This document shows, in pieces, positions 9,057 to 16,689 of a stretch of DNA of 40,669 bases. The notes below the pieces were generated by a model. It was not told the origin of the DNA. It did no database searches and saw nothing but the letters and a program-made list of their open reading frames with translations. The stretch is from the NCBI GenBank assembly GCA_902571375.1, contig CACGBP010000006.1, positions 1-40,669 of the forward strand. The letters run 5' to 3'. The DNA is from an uncultured Pelagibacteraceae bacterium. GTDB lineage: Bacteria > Pseudomonadota > Alphaproteobacteria > Pelagibacterales > Pelagibacteraceae. The first letter of the stretch is position 1, and each line of letters opens with the position of its first letter. Both the position numbers and the translations under genes were made by a program.

Positions 9057-10083
9057 AACTTAAGCATGGGCATTTTTTAAATTGGTTTGGACATCGTATT
9101 TTTGGAGGGAAAAGCTCTCCATTGAAATTATAATCATGTTTATTAATTATTAGGTTAGACATCGCTTTTATATAATTTTCATTAGTTCCAAGGGCTGGTA
9201 CTCTTGAATAATTTTTACATCCATTTTTATCTGCCAATTCTTTATATTCTATATCAAGCTCAACTAATGTTTCAGAGTGCTCTGATACAAAAGCAATCGG
9301 TACTAAAACAATATGTTTTCCTAATTTTGAATTTTCTACGATAATATCTTCAGTAGAGGGACCAATCCATTTCAAAGGGCCAACACGGCTTTGATAGCTT
9401 AGTATCCAATCTAATTCTTTAATATTTAGTGCTTTGACGATTTTATCAACTGATTGTTCTACTTGCCATTGATATGGGTCTCCTTTTTTAATATTCTTTT
9501 CAGGCAAACCGTGTGCAGAAAATATCAATTTAAAATTTTTTAAATTACTTATTTTTTTAATAATTTCATTTTTATGTGCTTCAACAAAATTATCATCTGT
9601 TGGATAACAGCAAATAGTACTTGTCTTTACCTTATAATTATTTTTCATACAAATATCATTCCATTCCTTAATTGATGAGCCAGAAGTTGCTGCTGAAAAT
9701 TGTGGATAAAGTGGCATCAAAATTATTTCTTCTGGGTTGTAATTAATTACTTCTTTAACAACATTCTCTGCTCTTGGGTGCCAACATCTCATAACGATAA
9801 AACATTTGTAATCTGATAAATTATCTTCTTCATTTAATTTAGTTTCTAATGCGTGAGATTGCTCCTCTGTAAGTTTCAAAATGGGGGAGGAGCCACCAAG
9901 TTCCTGGTATATTTTTTTTGCTGTTGGAGCTCTTCTATTTGCGATTAGTTTTGCTAATGGGAAACGTAAAAAACTTGGTAAATTTAAAATTGCTGGATCA
10001 TAAAATAAATTAAACAAAAAAGGTTCTACATTTTCTAATTTATCAGGGCCGCCAAGATTGAATAATATTACTGCTTTTTTCAT
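9049..10083 (-). CDS. hemH: Ferrochelatase
   Basis: 344 residues. N-terminal VILFNLGGPD and central MPLYPQFSAATSGS are ferrochelatase blocks, and the active-site His lies in FSAHGLPE (His191). It inserts iron into protoporphyrin IX. The C-terminus has three Cys residues (331, 338, 340) in CPNQFKKCPC, and Cys158-Cys159 lie internally. Some ferrochelatases bind a [2Fe-2S] cluster through C-terminal plus internal Cys, so a cluster is possible but only inferred. It overlaps hemE by 4 bp and hemJ by 8 bp, which suggests one haem operon. Confidence 0.96.
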   Translation of the reverse strand: MKKAVILFNLGGPDKLENVEPFLFNLFYDPAILNLPSFLRFPLAKLIANRRAPTAKKIYQELGGSSPILKLTEEQSHALETKLNEEDNLSDYKCFIVMRCWHPRAENVVKEVINYNPEEIILMPLYPQFSAATSGSSIKEWNDICMKNNYKVKTSTICCYPTDDNFVEAHKNEIIKKISNLKNFKLIFSAHGLPEKNIKKGDPYQWQVEQSVDKIVKALNIKELDWILSYQSRVGPLKWIGPSTEDIIVENSKLGKHIVLVPIAFVSEHSETLVELDIEYKELADKNGCKNYSRVPALGTNENYIKAMSNLIINKHDYNFNGELFPPKIRCPNQFKKCPCLSYE

Positions 10084-11084
10084 TTGAAATCTTTTACTGT
10101 ATTAACCAACCATTCTACCATCTCCGGTTTAGTTTCGGGCAATACTCCATGACCTAAATTGAAAATATAGGGATGATCTTTAAAGATCTCCAAATATTTT
10201 ATTGTTTCTTTTTTTAATGTTTCTTTGTCTGTTAATAAAATTTTTGGATCTAATCCGCCTTGAACTGGTATTTTTATATTTTGCACGATTTCTTTAGGAT
10301 TTACATTGTAATCAATGTTTACCGCATCTGGTTTTACAATTTCACAAAACTCTTTATAATTTTTAATCTCTCTTGGAAAACATATTACTGGAACATTTAA
10401 AGACTTAACGTAATCAACAAGATTTAAAGTAGGAGTATAAATATAATTTGGTAAATCTTTTTCATTTAACAAACCAGCCCAACTATCAAAAATTTGTATT
10501 ATATTTGCACCATTATCAATCTGATTCTTAATGTGTAATTTCAAAAATTTCTCAATAACTAATAAAACTCTGTTTATTAAAAATTCATCTTTAAAAAAAT
10601 TTTCTTTTAAATTTTTTTTAGGAGATTGTTGATTAATCATATAAACTAGTAATGTCCATGGAGCACCCACAAAACCTATTGTGTTCTTATTTTTTAAGCT
10701 TGGGTCTGAGCTAACTTTTTTAATAGCTTTATAAACACGATGTATTTTTTCTACAAAGTCTATCTCATCTATCTTAGCAATTTCACTTAAATTCAAGTTT
10801 CCTAATTTAGGTCCAAAATTTTTTTCAAATTTTACTTCTTGGCCTAATCCATAAGGGAGCATCAAAATATCAGAAAATATAATTGCAGCATCTAGATTAA
10901 ATCTTTTTAAAGGCTGTAGTGTTATTTCAGCTGATAAGTCTTCATTTAAACATAATTTTATAAAATCAGTATTTTTTGATCTAATTTCTCTAAATTCAGG
11001 CAAATATCTTCCTGCTTGCCTCATAATCCATATAGGATTGAAACCTGTTTCATTGTTAATAATAACTTTATTTATTGGTAGCAT
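10080..11084 (-). CDS. hemE: Uroporphyrinogen decarboxylase
   Basis: 334 residues, close to the usual 340-350. The substrate-binding motif PIWIMRQAGRYLPEFR lies at about 17-32, and FVGAPWTLLVYMI and a C-terminal NLGHGVLPET block are also diagnostic. It decarboxylates uroporphyrinogen III to coproporphyrinogen III. It is first in hemE-hemH-hemJ and transcribed away from the proposed origin. hemE also borders the origin in Caulobacter and Rickettsia, which supports reading the adjacent gap as oriC. Confidence 0.97.
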   Translation of the reverse strand: MLPINKVIINNETGFNPIWIMRQAGRYLPEFREIRSKNTDFIKLCLNEDLSAEITLQPLKRFNLDAAIIFSDILMLPYGLGQEVKFEKNFGPKLGNLNLSEIAKIDEIDFVEKIHRVYKAIKKVSSDPSLKNKNTIGFVGAPWTLLVYMINQQSPKKNLKENFFKDEFLINRVLLVIEKFLKLHIKNQIDNGANIIQIFDSWAGLLNEKDLPNYIYTPTLNLVDYVKSLNVPVICFPREIKNYKEFCEIVKPDAVNIDYNVNPKEIVQNIKIPVQGGLDPKILLTDKETLKKETIKYLEIFKDHPYIFNLGHGVLPETKPEMVEWLVNTVKDFK

Positions 11085-11125
11085 ATAAATAACTAAATAT
11101 ATTTAATTGTATTATTAGTGTAGTT

Positions 11126-11134
11126 TGTGAATAA
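11126..11134 (-). promoter_or_regulatory. DnaA box 1
   Basis: TGTGAATAA on the + strand is TTATTCACA on the - strand, a perfect match to TTATNCACA. It lies 42 bases upstream of the hemE start, at the left end of the proposed origin. Confidence 0.7.
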
Positions 11135-11158
11135 TGATGATTAAATTTAATGAACATT

Positions 11159-11167
11159 TTTTACACA
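11159..11167 (+). promoter_or_regulatory. DnaA box 2 (one mismatch)
   Basis: TTTTACACA differs from TTATNCACA at the third base only. It could be a weak or ATP-DnaA-type site, but in such AT-rich DNA a single-mismatch match is weak evidence by itself. Confidence 0.4.
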
Positions 11168-11254
11168 TTTTATTAACATTTAAGCCTTAAAACTTATTTA
11201 ATATATAAGAAAAATTGAAGCTTATTAATAATTATTCTCAATATTTGAAAAACT

Positions 11255-11263
11255 TTATACACA
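11255..11263 (+). promoter_or_regulatory. DnaA box 3
   Basis: TTATACACA is a perfect match to TTATNCACA. It lies just right of the AT-only stretch that is the best candidate for the unwinding element, and opposite in orientation to box 1. Confidence 0.7.
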
Positions 11264-11366
11264 TGTTTAATAATGTTAATAAAAGCCTAGTTTTACAACA
11301 AAAATTTATAAACTTTAAATTTATTTACTATGACTTTAATAATAAAAAGTTGTTAACAGTTAATAC

Positions 11367-12191
11367 ATGAGTAATACATATCAAATATATCTAATTTCAG
11401 ATTCTACAGGAGAAACCTTAGATCGAATCTTTACTGCAATTAAAGCGCAATTTAAGAATATTGATTATAAAGTTTACACTTACTCATTTACCCGAACAGA
11501 AAACCAAATATTGAAAATATTATCGGATGCTGAAAAATATTCAAATTCTATAATTTTATATTCAATAGTTGATAGTAACTTGGCAAAATATTTGGCCAAT
11601 ACTAGTGAAACAAAAAAAATACCTTGTTTTGGTGTGTTGGGCGATCTTATTTTGAGTTTTTCTAAGTTATTAAACCAAAAAGCCTCTCATCAACCTAGTG
11701 GTCAATATGCGCTTACCGAAGAATATTATAAGAGGATAGCTGCCATTCAATTTACAATGAATCATGATGATGGCAATTTAGTTAAAGAAATAGATAAATC
11801 TGACATTGTCTTATTGGGTGTGAGTAGAACAAGCAAAACCCCAACATCTATTTATTTAGCAAACAAAGGTTTTAAAACTTCAAACATACCTCTTGTTAAT
11901 AAAAATTCAATTCCGAAAGCTTTAAAAGAGAATCCCAAAATTACTTGTGTGATCGGATTAAGCACTGAACCAGGAAGGTTGGTTGATATCAGAAAAAATA
12001 GAATGAATTCTCTGAAAGAAACAGAAAACAAATCTTACACAGACTTTGAAAAAATTAAAAAAGAAGTTGAAGATGCTAAGAGCACATTTAAAAAATATAA
12101 ATGGCCTATAATTGATGTTACACGAAAATCAGTTGAAGAAACAGCGGCCTCAGTTATAAAAATTTACGAAATATATAAACAAAATGTCTAA
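11367..12191 (+). CDS. ppsR: PEP synthase / pyruvate-phosphate dikinase regulatory protein (kinase-pyrophosphorylase)
   Basis: 274 residues, DUF299 / PSRP family. The start IYLISDSTGET (about 7-17) and the P-loop-like GVSRTSKTPT (151-160) are the two family signatures. These bifunctional enzymes use ADP to phosphorylate, and phosphate to dephosphorylate, a Thr on PEP synthase or PPDK, switching gluconeogenic flux. The target enzyme is not in the window. The gene is the first one right of the proposed origin, as in Caulobacter (the RP001 homologue of Rickettsia). It overlaps maf by 8 bp. Confidence 0.93.
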   Translation: MSNTYQIYLISDSTGETLDRIFTAIKAQFKNIDYKVYTYSFTRTENQILKILSDAEKYSNSIILYSIVDSNLAKYLANTSETKKIPCFGVLGDLILSFSKLLNQKASHQPSGQYALTEEYYKRIAAIQFTMNHDDGNLVKEIDKSDIVLLGVSRTSKTPTSIYLANKGFKTSNIPLVNKNSIPKALKENPKITCVIGLSTEPGRLVDIRKNRMNSLKETENKSYTDFEKIKKEVEDAKSTFKKYKWPIIDVTRKSVEETAASVIKIYEIYKQNV

Positions 12192-12768
12192 GATAATTCT
12201 TGCCTCACAAAGCAAAGTCAGAAAAGAGATACTTGACAAAAATGGTATAGAAAATCAAGTTGAACCATCGAATGTAGATGAAGATGTAGTAAAAATAAGC
12301 TTAATGAAAGAAAAGGCATCACCAGAAATAATTTCAAAAAATTTAGCTGAACTAAAAGCTAATAAAGTAAGTCAAAAAAATTATAATTCATTAGTTTTGG
12401 GTGCTGATAGTGTAATTGATTTAGATGGAGAATTAATCTCAAAACCAGAGGATAGAGGAGAAGCACTTCGAATATTGAAAAAATTAAATGGAAAAAAGCA
12501 TAAATTGATAAGTTCGGTCTGTATTTCAAAAAACGGCTCTATGATTTGGAATTACACTGATAAAGCAACATTAACTATGAAAAATATGTCCAATGACGAA
12601 CTTGAGCATTATTTATCAAAAATAACAGATGAAGCTTTGTATGCATATAATGTTTATCAAATAGAAGGTGAGGGTAGAAAATTGTTTTTAGAGATACAAG
12701 GTGATGAAAATACAATTATGGGTTTGCCAATAAAAAAGATAAAAGAATACTTAAGTAATTATAAATGA
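12184..12768 (+). CDS. maf: Maf-type nucleotide pyrophosphatase
   Basis: 194 residues. The start IILASQSKVRKEIL is the Maf phosphate-binding loop (SxSxxRxxxL), and LGADSVIDLDGELISKP is the metal/substrate block. Maf proteins hydrolyse non-canonical or modified nucleoside triphosphates to monophosphates. Which subfamily (dTTP/UTP, m7GTP or other) cannot be told from motifs alone. It overlaps ppsR by 8 bp and aroE by 4 bp, so the origin-right genes form one tight operon. Confidence 0.9.
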   Translation: MSKIILASQSKVRKEILDKNGIENQVEPSNVDEDVVKISLMKEKASPEIISKNLAELKANKVSQKNYNSLVLGADSVIDLDGELISKPEDRGEALRILKKLNGKKHKLISSVCISKNGSMIWNYTDKATLTMKNMSNDELEHYLSKITDEALYAYNVYQIEGEGRKLFLEIQGDENTIMGLPIKKIKEYLSNYK

Positions 12769-13556
12769 AAAAATATTTTGTTATTGGAAATCCAATAGAA
12801 CACTCACTGTCGCCCAAACTTCATAATTATTGGTTAAATCAAAATAAGATAGAGGCCACATATGACAAAAAATTAATTACTAAAAATGATCTTGAGGGCA
12901 TCTGTAATGAAATTAGAAAAGATAACATTAATGGTTTAAATGTAACTGTACCATTTAAAAAGGAAATAATTCCTTTTTTGGATCAGTTGAGCAAAGAAGC
13001 TGAAGAAACTCAATCTGTAAATACTGTCTATATGAAAAATAATAAAATTATCGGACACAATACGGATATCGAGGGTTTTGAGTTAAATGTTAAAAATACC
13101 AAATTTAATGTAACAGGAAAAAAAATTTTTATTATTGGAGCAGGTGGAGTGGTTCCATCTTTGATTTTTGCTTTAAAAAAAATGAAAGCATCCAATATAA
13201 TAATTAGTAACAGAACAAAACAAAATGCTGAAAATTTAAAAAATTTGTTTAAAGATTTGAAAATAGTTGATTGGGGTATAGTCCCAGATTTTGACATGGT
13301 TATTAATGCAACAAGTTTAGGATTAAATGAAGACGACTTGATGAATATAGATTTTTCTAAAACAGATAAAAATAAATTTTTTTATGATGTTATTTATAAT
13401 CCCAAAAGCACAAAATTTCTTAGTAATGCAAAAAAATTAGGTCATGAAATAGAAAATGGAAAGATGATGTTTATTTACCAAGCCTGTGCCGCTTTTGAGA
13501 AATGGCACAATATAAAGCCACAAATAGACACTAAAACACTAGAATTACTAGACTAA
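12765..13556 (+). CDS. aroE: Shikimate dehydrogenase
   Basis: 263 residues. The shikimate-binding segment near the start (GNPIEHSLSPKLHN, 8-21), NVTVPFKKEI with the catalytic Lys, HNTDIEGF with the partner Asp, and the NADP-binding loop IIGAGGVVPSLIFAL are all present. It reduces 3-dehydroshikimate in aromatic amino acid synthesis. The cofactor loop reads GAGGVV where GAGGAA/GAGGAS is more usual, a mild variation. It overlaps maf by 4 bp and shares one base with coaE. Confidence 0.95.
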   Translation: MKKYFVIGNPIEHSLSPKLHNYWLNQNKIEATYDKKLITKNDLEGICNEIRKDNINGLNVTVPFKKEIIPFLDQLSKEAEETQSVNTVYMKNNKIIGHNTDIEGFELNVKNTKFNVTGKKIFIIGAGGVVPSLIFALKKMKASNIIISNRTKQNAENLKNLFKDLKIVDWGIVPDFDMVINATSLGLNEDDLMNIDFSKTDKNKFFYDVIYNPKSTKFLSNAKKLGHEIENGKMMFIYQACAAFEKWHNIKPQIDTKTLELLD

Positions 13557-14125
13557 TGATTAAGATTGGAATTTTGGGAGATATAGGTTCAGGGAAAAGT
13601 TATGTTGCCAAAAATTTTGGTTACCCTGTTTTCAATGCTGATAAAGAAGTTGCAAAAATATACAAAAAAAATAGGAGAATTTTTAAAAAATTAAAAAAAA
13701 TTTTACCAAAATATTTTAATTATTTTCCTATTAATAAAAATGATATCACAAGAGCAATATTAGCCAATAAAAATAATTTAAATAAAATTATAAAAGTTAT
13801 TCATTTTGAAGTGAGAATAAAACTTAAAACATTCTTAAAAAAAAATAACAAAAAAAAAATAATTATTTTAGACATACCTTTGTTGTTGGAAAATAAACTA
13901 AATAATAAAAAGGATATTTTAATATTTGTTCAATCTAAAAAAACTGAAATTTTAAAAAGATTAAAAAAGAGAAAAAATTTTAATTATGAATTAATAAAGA
14001 AATTTAGAAATATACAACTACCATTAGATATAAAAAAAAAGAAATCAGATTTTATAATTAAAAATGATTTTACAAACAAAACAATTAAGAGGAATATAAA
14101 CAAAATACTAAAAAATATTTTATAA
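13556..14125 (+). CDS. coaE: Dephospho-CoA kinase
   Basis: 189 residues. Walker A is GDIGSGKS (about 8-15) at the expected place, followed by GYPVFNADKEVAKIY, matching the family's xxPVxDADxxxxxL. LDIPLLLENKL is the usual VPLLxE block. CoaE phosphorylates dephospho-CoA in the last step of CoA synthesis. The sequence is extremely Lys/Asn/Ile-rich and contains long A runs (for example near 13840-13860), more than its neighbours. It shares one base with both aroE and dnaQ. Confidence 0.9.
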   Translation: MIKIGILGDIGSGKSYVAKNFGYPVFNADKEVAKIYKKNRRIFKKLKKILPKYFNYFPINKNDITRAILANKNNLNKIIKVIHFEVRIKLKTFLKKNNKKKIIILDIPLLLENKLNNKKDILIFVQSKKTEILKRLKKRKNFNYELIKKFRNIQLPLDIKKKKSDFIIKNDFTNKTIKRNINKILKNIL

Positions 14126-14787
14126 TGAAAGAAGTAATACTTGATACAGAAACAACAGGCCTATCTGTAAAAGATGGTCATCGAATAGTTGAAATAGGAT
14201 GTATTGAGCTGGATAATTTAATACCTACCCAAAATAAATTTCATTGCTATCTAAATCCTGAGAGAAAAGTGTCTGAAAAAGCTTTAGAGGTGCATGGATA
14301 TACAGATGAATTTTTGTCTGATAAAGAAAAATTTTCTGAAATAGCTGATGAGTTTCTTAATTTTATAAATAATAAAAGATTAGTTATTCATAATGCTGAG
14401 TTCGATTTATCACATTTAAATAATGAATTAAAAATTTTAGGTAAAGGAACAATACAAAACGAAATAATTGATACTCTAGTTTTAGCTAGAGACAAGTTTC
14501 CAGGAAGTTCATTAAGTTTAGATGCACTTTGTAAAAGATATAGAATTGATAATACTAAAAGAAATTTTCACACAGCATTAATAGATTGTGATTTGCTGGC
14601 CAAAGTTTATATAAATTTGATAGATCAAAAAGAACCAAAATTAAATTTTGAAAATCAAGTATCAAAATCTGATCCTAAACAAAACGTGACTAATCAATAT
14701 TTTAAAAAAATTGTGTCAATTTCAAAGCAGGAGATTAAAAATCACGAGAAATATTTAAAAACTAGTCTTAAAAAAAATTTTTTTTAA
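14125..14787 (+). CDS. dnaQ: DNA polymerase III epsilon (3'-5' proofreading exonuclease)
   Basis: 220 residues. Exo I is ILDTETTGL (Asp7, Glu9), Exo II is HNAEFDLSHL (Asp94) and Exo III is HTALIDCDLLAKVY (His149, Asp154), the complete DEDDh catalytic set. Epsilon proofreads within the Pol III core. The tail after about residue 170 is Lys-rich and less conserved; it should contact the alpha subunit. The stop overlaps the convergent secB stop, TTAA giving a TAA on each strand. Confidence 0.95.
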   Translation: MKEVILDTETTGLSVKDGHRIVEIGCIELDNLIPTQNKFHCYLNPERKVSEKALEVHGYTDEFLSDKEKFSEIADEFLNFINNKRLVIHNAEFDLSHLNNELKILGKGTIQNEIIDTLVLARDKFPGSSLSLDALCKRYRIDNTKRNFHTALIDCDLLAKVYINLIDQKEPKLNFENQVSKSDPKQNVTNQYFKKIVSISKQEIKNHEKYLKTSLKKNFF

Positions 14788-15212
14788 TTAGATCTTTCAT
14801 TGTAAAGTTTATTAAAATCAATTTTTTTCTCTAATTTTATATCTGGGTGCCCTGAATTATTAACTAAATTTAAAAATGATTTTTCTAAGTCTGGATAAAT
14901 TTCAGTTGGTACATCACATAAAATAATTTTTTCCAGATCCTTTTTTTCTTTTATTTCATCACTCACTTTAATTATAGATGTATAAACAATTTCATAATAA
15001 GATTTTTTTTCATTTGGTTCTTTATCTTCAAATTTGAGAATAGTGTTTACCTCCACAAGTTTATTTTTTAGTGCCTTTGAGGTAATTTCTATATTTAAAT
15101 GATATTTAGAGATATTTTCTTTTACGAATAAATAAGTTTCAATATCAGCAGTTTCACTAGAAGCGTCCTTAATAAACTTTGCTAGTATTTTATAATTTTT
15201 TGTCATTGTCAT
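14784..15212 (-). CDS. secB: Protein-export chaperone SecB
   Basis: 142 residues. The core ISKYHLNIEITSKAL is the beta-strand region with alternating residues seen in SecB, and YEIVYTSIIKV then LCDVPTEIYPDLEKSFLNLV fits the SecB segment around CPxxxFPYARxxI, in a diverged form. SecB is a tetramer that holds secretory preproteins unfolded for SecA. The diverged sequence makes context important: secB-fxsA beside dnaQ at the origin is normal alphaproteobacterial order. The start overlaps the end of fxsA by 23 bp; a second Met two codons later hardly changes this. Confidence 0.85.
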   Translation of the reverse strand: MTMTKNYKILAKFIKDASSETADIETYLFVKENISKYHLNIEITSKALKNKLVEVNTILKFEDKEPNEKKSYYEIVYTSIIKVSDEIKEKKDLEKIILCDVPTEIYPDLEKSFLNLVNNSGHPDIKLEKKIDFNKLYNERSN

Positions 15213-15615
15213 CTTCTATATCTTCAAACTCACCATCTATGAAATGATTTCTTTCAGGATGTTTTTTTTTTAAATTTGAGGAAATTTTTCCAAAAATTAA
15301 TTTTCTTGTTAAAGGAAAAATTAATAAAAAACCAATTATGTCAGTTGCAAAACCAGGAACGATTAGGAGCAATGCGGCAAAAGCTATTGCTGCACCTGAA
15401 ATAATTTCATAAGCAGGCAATTCATTCTTAACTAATTGTGAAAATCCTGATCTTAAAGTGTTTAAGCCTTCGTATCTTGCATAAATTACTCCAATAATAG
15501 CAGTAATCAATATTAACGAAATTGTGTTAAAAGCTCCTATTTGCGAACCAATCTTAATAAATAGATAAATCTCTATTATTGGAACTAAAATTATACTTAA
15601 TAACAGTGTGTTCAT
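15190..15615 (-). CDS. fxsA: FxsA family membrane protein
   Basis: 141 residues with hydrophobic helices at the start (LLLSIILVPIIEIYLFIKIG) and further helices around residues 30-47 and 70-97, then a charged Asp/Glu/Lys tail. The IEIYLFIKIGSQIGAFNT and LLIVPGFATDIIGFLL blocks are typical of FxsA. The molecular role of FxsA is not settled; the E. coli name comes from suppression of phage T7 exclusion by F. It is transcribed with secB, and divergent from the Tim44-like gene across a 57-bp gap. Confidence 0.88.
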   Translation of the reverse strand: MNTLLLSIILVPIIEIYLFIKIGSQIGAFNTISLILITAIIGVIYARYEGLNTLRSGFSQLVKNELPAYEIISGAAIAFAALLLIVPGFATDIIGFLLIFPLTRKLIFGKISSNLKKKHPERNHFIDGEFEDIEDDNDKKL

Positions 15616-15672
15616 TTGTCTTTAATGTAATTGTTAGTTGAAATTAATCAACAGAGTAATTACATTCATGCC

Positions 15673-16269
15673 ATGAATTATAGTTTTGAATATATAGATA
15701 TTATTTTGCTTGCAATGATTGCAGGTTTTATTTTTTTAAGGCTAAGGGGAATTTTAGGAAAAAGAACAGGTTTTGAAGGTAAAGCTGCTCCACAATTTGA
15801 GGAAATTTTAAAAAATATTGATCCAAAAGGCAAAAGTTTTCGTAAGGAAACTTTTGATGAGGAAGCTCAAAAGGATTTTTTAAAAGGAGCTAAAATAGCT
15901 TATGAAACAATCATTACAGATTTTAGTGATGATGATAACAAACTTGTTAAAAGCAAACCACTTTTAAGCAAAAAAATTCATGATCAGTTTAACGATGCAC
16001 TTAAACAAAGAGGTGAAAGGGGCCATTTTGCTGAAATTACATTTATTGGAATAAATTCGGCCGATATTAAAGAACATAAAAAAACCAACAGTATTTTAAA
16101 TGTTACTGTCAATTTTGTTGCTGAGGTCATAACTTGTATCAAAGATAAAGACAAAAAAATTGTCTCTGGTGATCCTGAAAAAATAAAAAAAATTTATGAC
16201 ACATGGGTTTTTTCGAGAGATACAAGATCAGCTAATCCTAACTGGCAGTTAGTAGATATTTTAACTTAA
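15673..16269 (+). CDS. Tim44-like domain protein (TimA type)
   Basis: I chose the ATG at 15673 (198 residues). An open frame continues upstream to 15631, but its added residues do not look like family sequence. From 15673 the protein starts with one membrane helix (YIDIILLAMIAGFIFLRL), then RGILGKRTGFEG, and ends with a Tim44-like globular domain closing in SANPNWQLVDIL. This is the usual ending of bacterial Tim44 homologues, where WxLxDI is conserved. In bacteria it is a membrane-anchored protein of uncertain function, related to mitochondrial import motor parts. The gene abuts the Smr-domain gene with no gap. Confidence 0.85.
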   Translation: MNYSFEYIDIILLAMIAGFIFLRLRGILGKRTGFEGKAAPQFEEILKNIDPKGKSFRKETFDEEAQKDFLKGAKIAYETIITDFSDDDNKLVKSKPLLSKKIHDQFNDALKQRGERGHFAEITFIGINSADIKEHKKTNSILNVTVNFVAEVITCIKDKDKKIVSGDPEKIKKIYDTWVFSRDTRSANPNWQLVDILT

Positions 16270-16689
16270 TTGAATAGAAAAATCTCAGATAAAGACAAAA
16301 AAGATTGGGATGAGTTTATATCAAGCGAAGATCATTTGCCTGATAAAGATTTAGATTTAAATAAAAAGAAAATAAAAAAAACTTTTACCTATGATCTTCA
16401 TGGTTATTCTTTAAACGACGCTAATACAAAAATTAATGAAATAATTTATCAAGCTTATAATAATGAAGTGGGTAAATTAATTATTGTTACCGGAAAAGGT
16501 CTTCACTCACAAAACGAAAAAAATCCTTATGTATCTAAAGATTTAGGTATCTTAAAACATGCAGTACCAGAGTATATAAAAACTAATAGAGAATTGATGA
16601 AAATGATTAATAGTATAGAAGATGCTTCAATTGATGATGGTGGGGCTGGAGCTTTTTATATTTATTTGAAAAAAAAACTTACAAAATAA
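16270..16689 (+). CDS. Smr-domain protein
   Basis: 139 residues, probably starting at the TTG directly after the Tim44-like stop; no ATG lies near the N-terminus. The Smr domain shows [11 protein letters not shown] (about 38-48), [10 protein letters not shown] (about 75-84) and the C-terminal [12 protein letters not shown], a standard small MutS-related domain. Smr domains bind and cut branched nucleic acid or mRNA; this stand-alone form has no MutS part. In related bacteria the same gene lies near the origin after the Tim44-like gene. The 3' end overlaps the convergent hslU by 11 bp. Confidence 0.88.
   Translation: MNRKISDKDKKDWDEFISSEDHLPDKDLDLNKKKIKKTFTYDLHGYSLNDANTKINEIIYQAYNNEVGKLIIVTGKGLHSQNEKNPYVSKDLGILKHAVPEYIKTNRELMKMINSIEDASIDDGGAGAFYIYLKKKLTK

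Larger units (their letters stand above)
11085..11366. other. oriC: Probable chromosomal replication origin (oriC)
   Basis: This 282-bp gap between divergent hemE and ppsR is the longest non-coding stretch in the window. It is extremely AT-rich and holds two perfect DnaA boxes (11126-11134 and 11255-11263) and one near-match (11159-11167). The segment between them, around 11195-11250, is almost all A/T and could be an unwinding element. From 1648 to 11084 every gene runs left, and the five genes from 11367 to 14787 run right, as expected for leading-strand bias from an origin. hemE/ppsR synteny matches the Caulobacter origin. The gap must also contain the hemE and ppsR promoters; I could not place them. 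No clear CtrA box was seen. Confidence 0.85.

Noticed and set aside
9701..9709. Perfect DnaA box (TGTGGATAA, i.e. TTATCCACA on the minus strand) inside hemH
   Set aside because: It encodes part of the conserved PLYPQFSA block of ferrochelatase and lies over 1 kb from the proposed origin. The protein constraint explains it, though a DnaA-titrating role is not excluded.
11171..11188. TTAA pairs in the origin as possible CtrA boxes
   Set aside because: The spacing between TTAA half-sites is 10 or 3 bases, not the required 7, and TTAA is very frequent in such AT-rich DNA.
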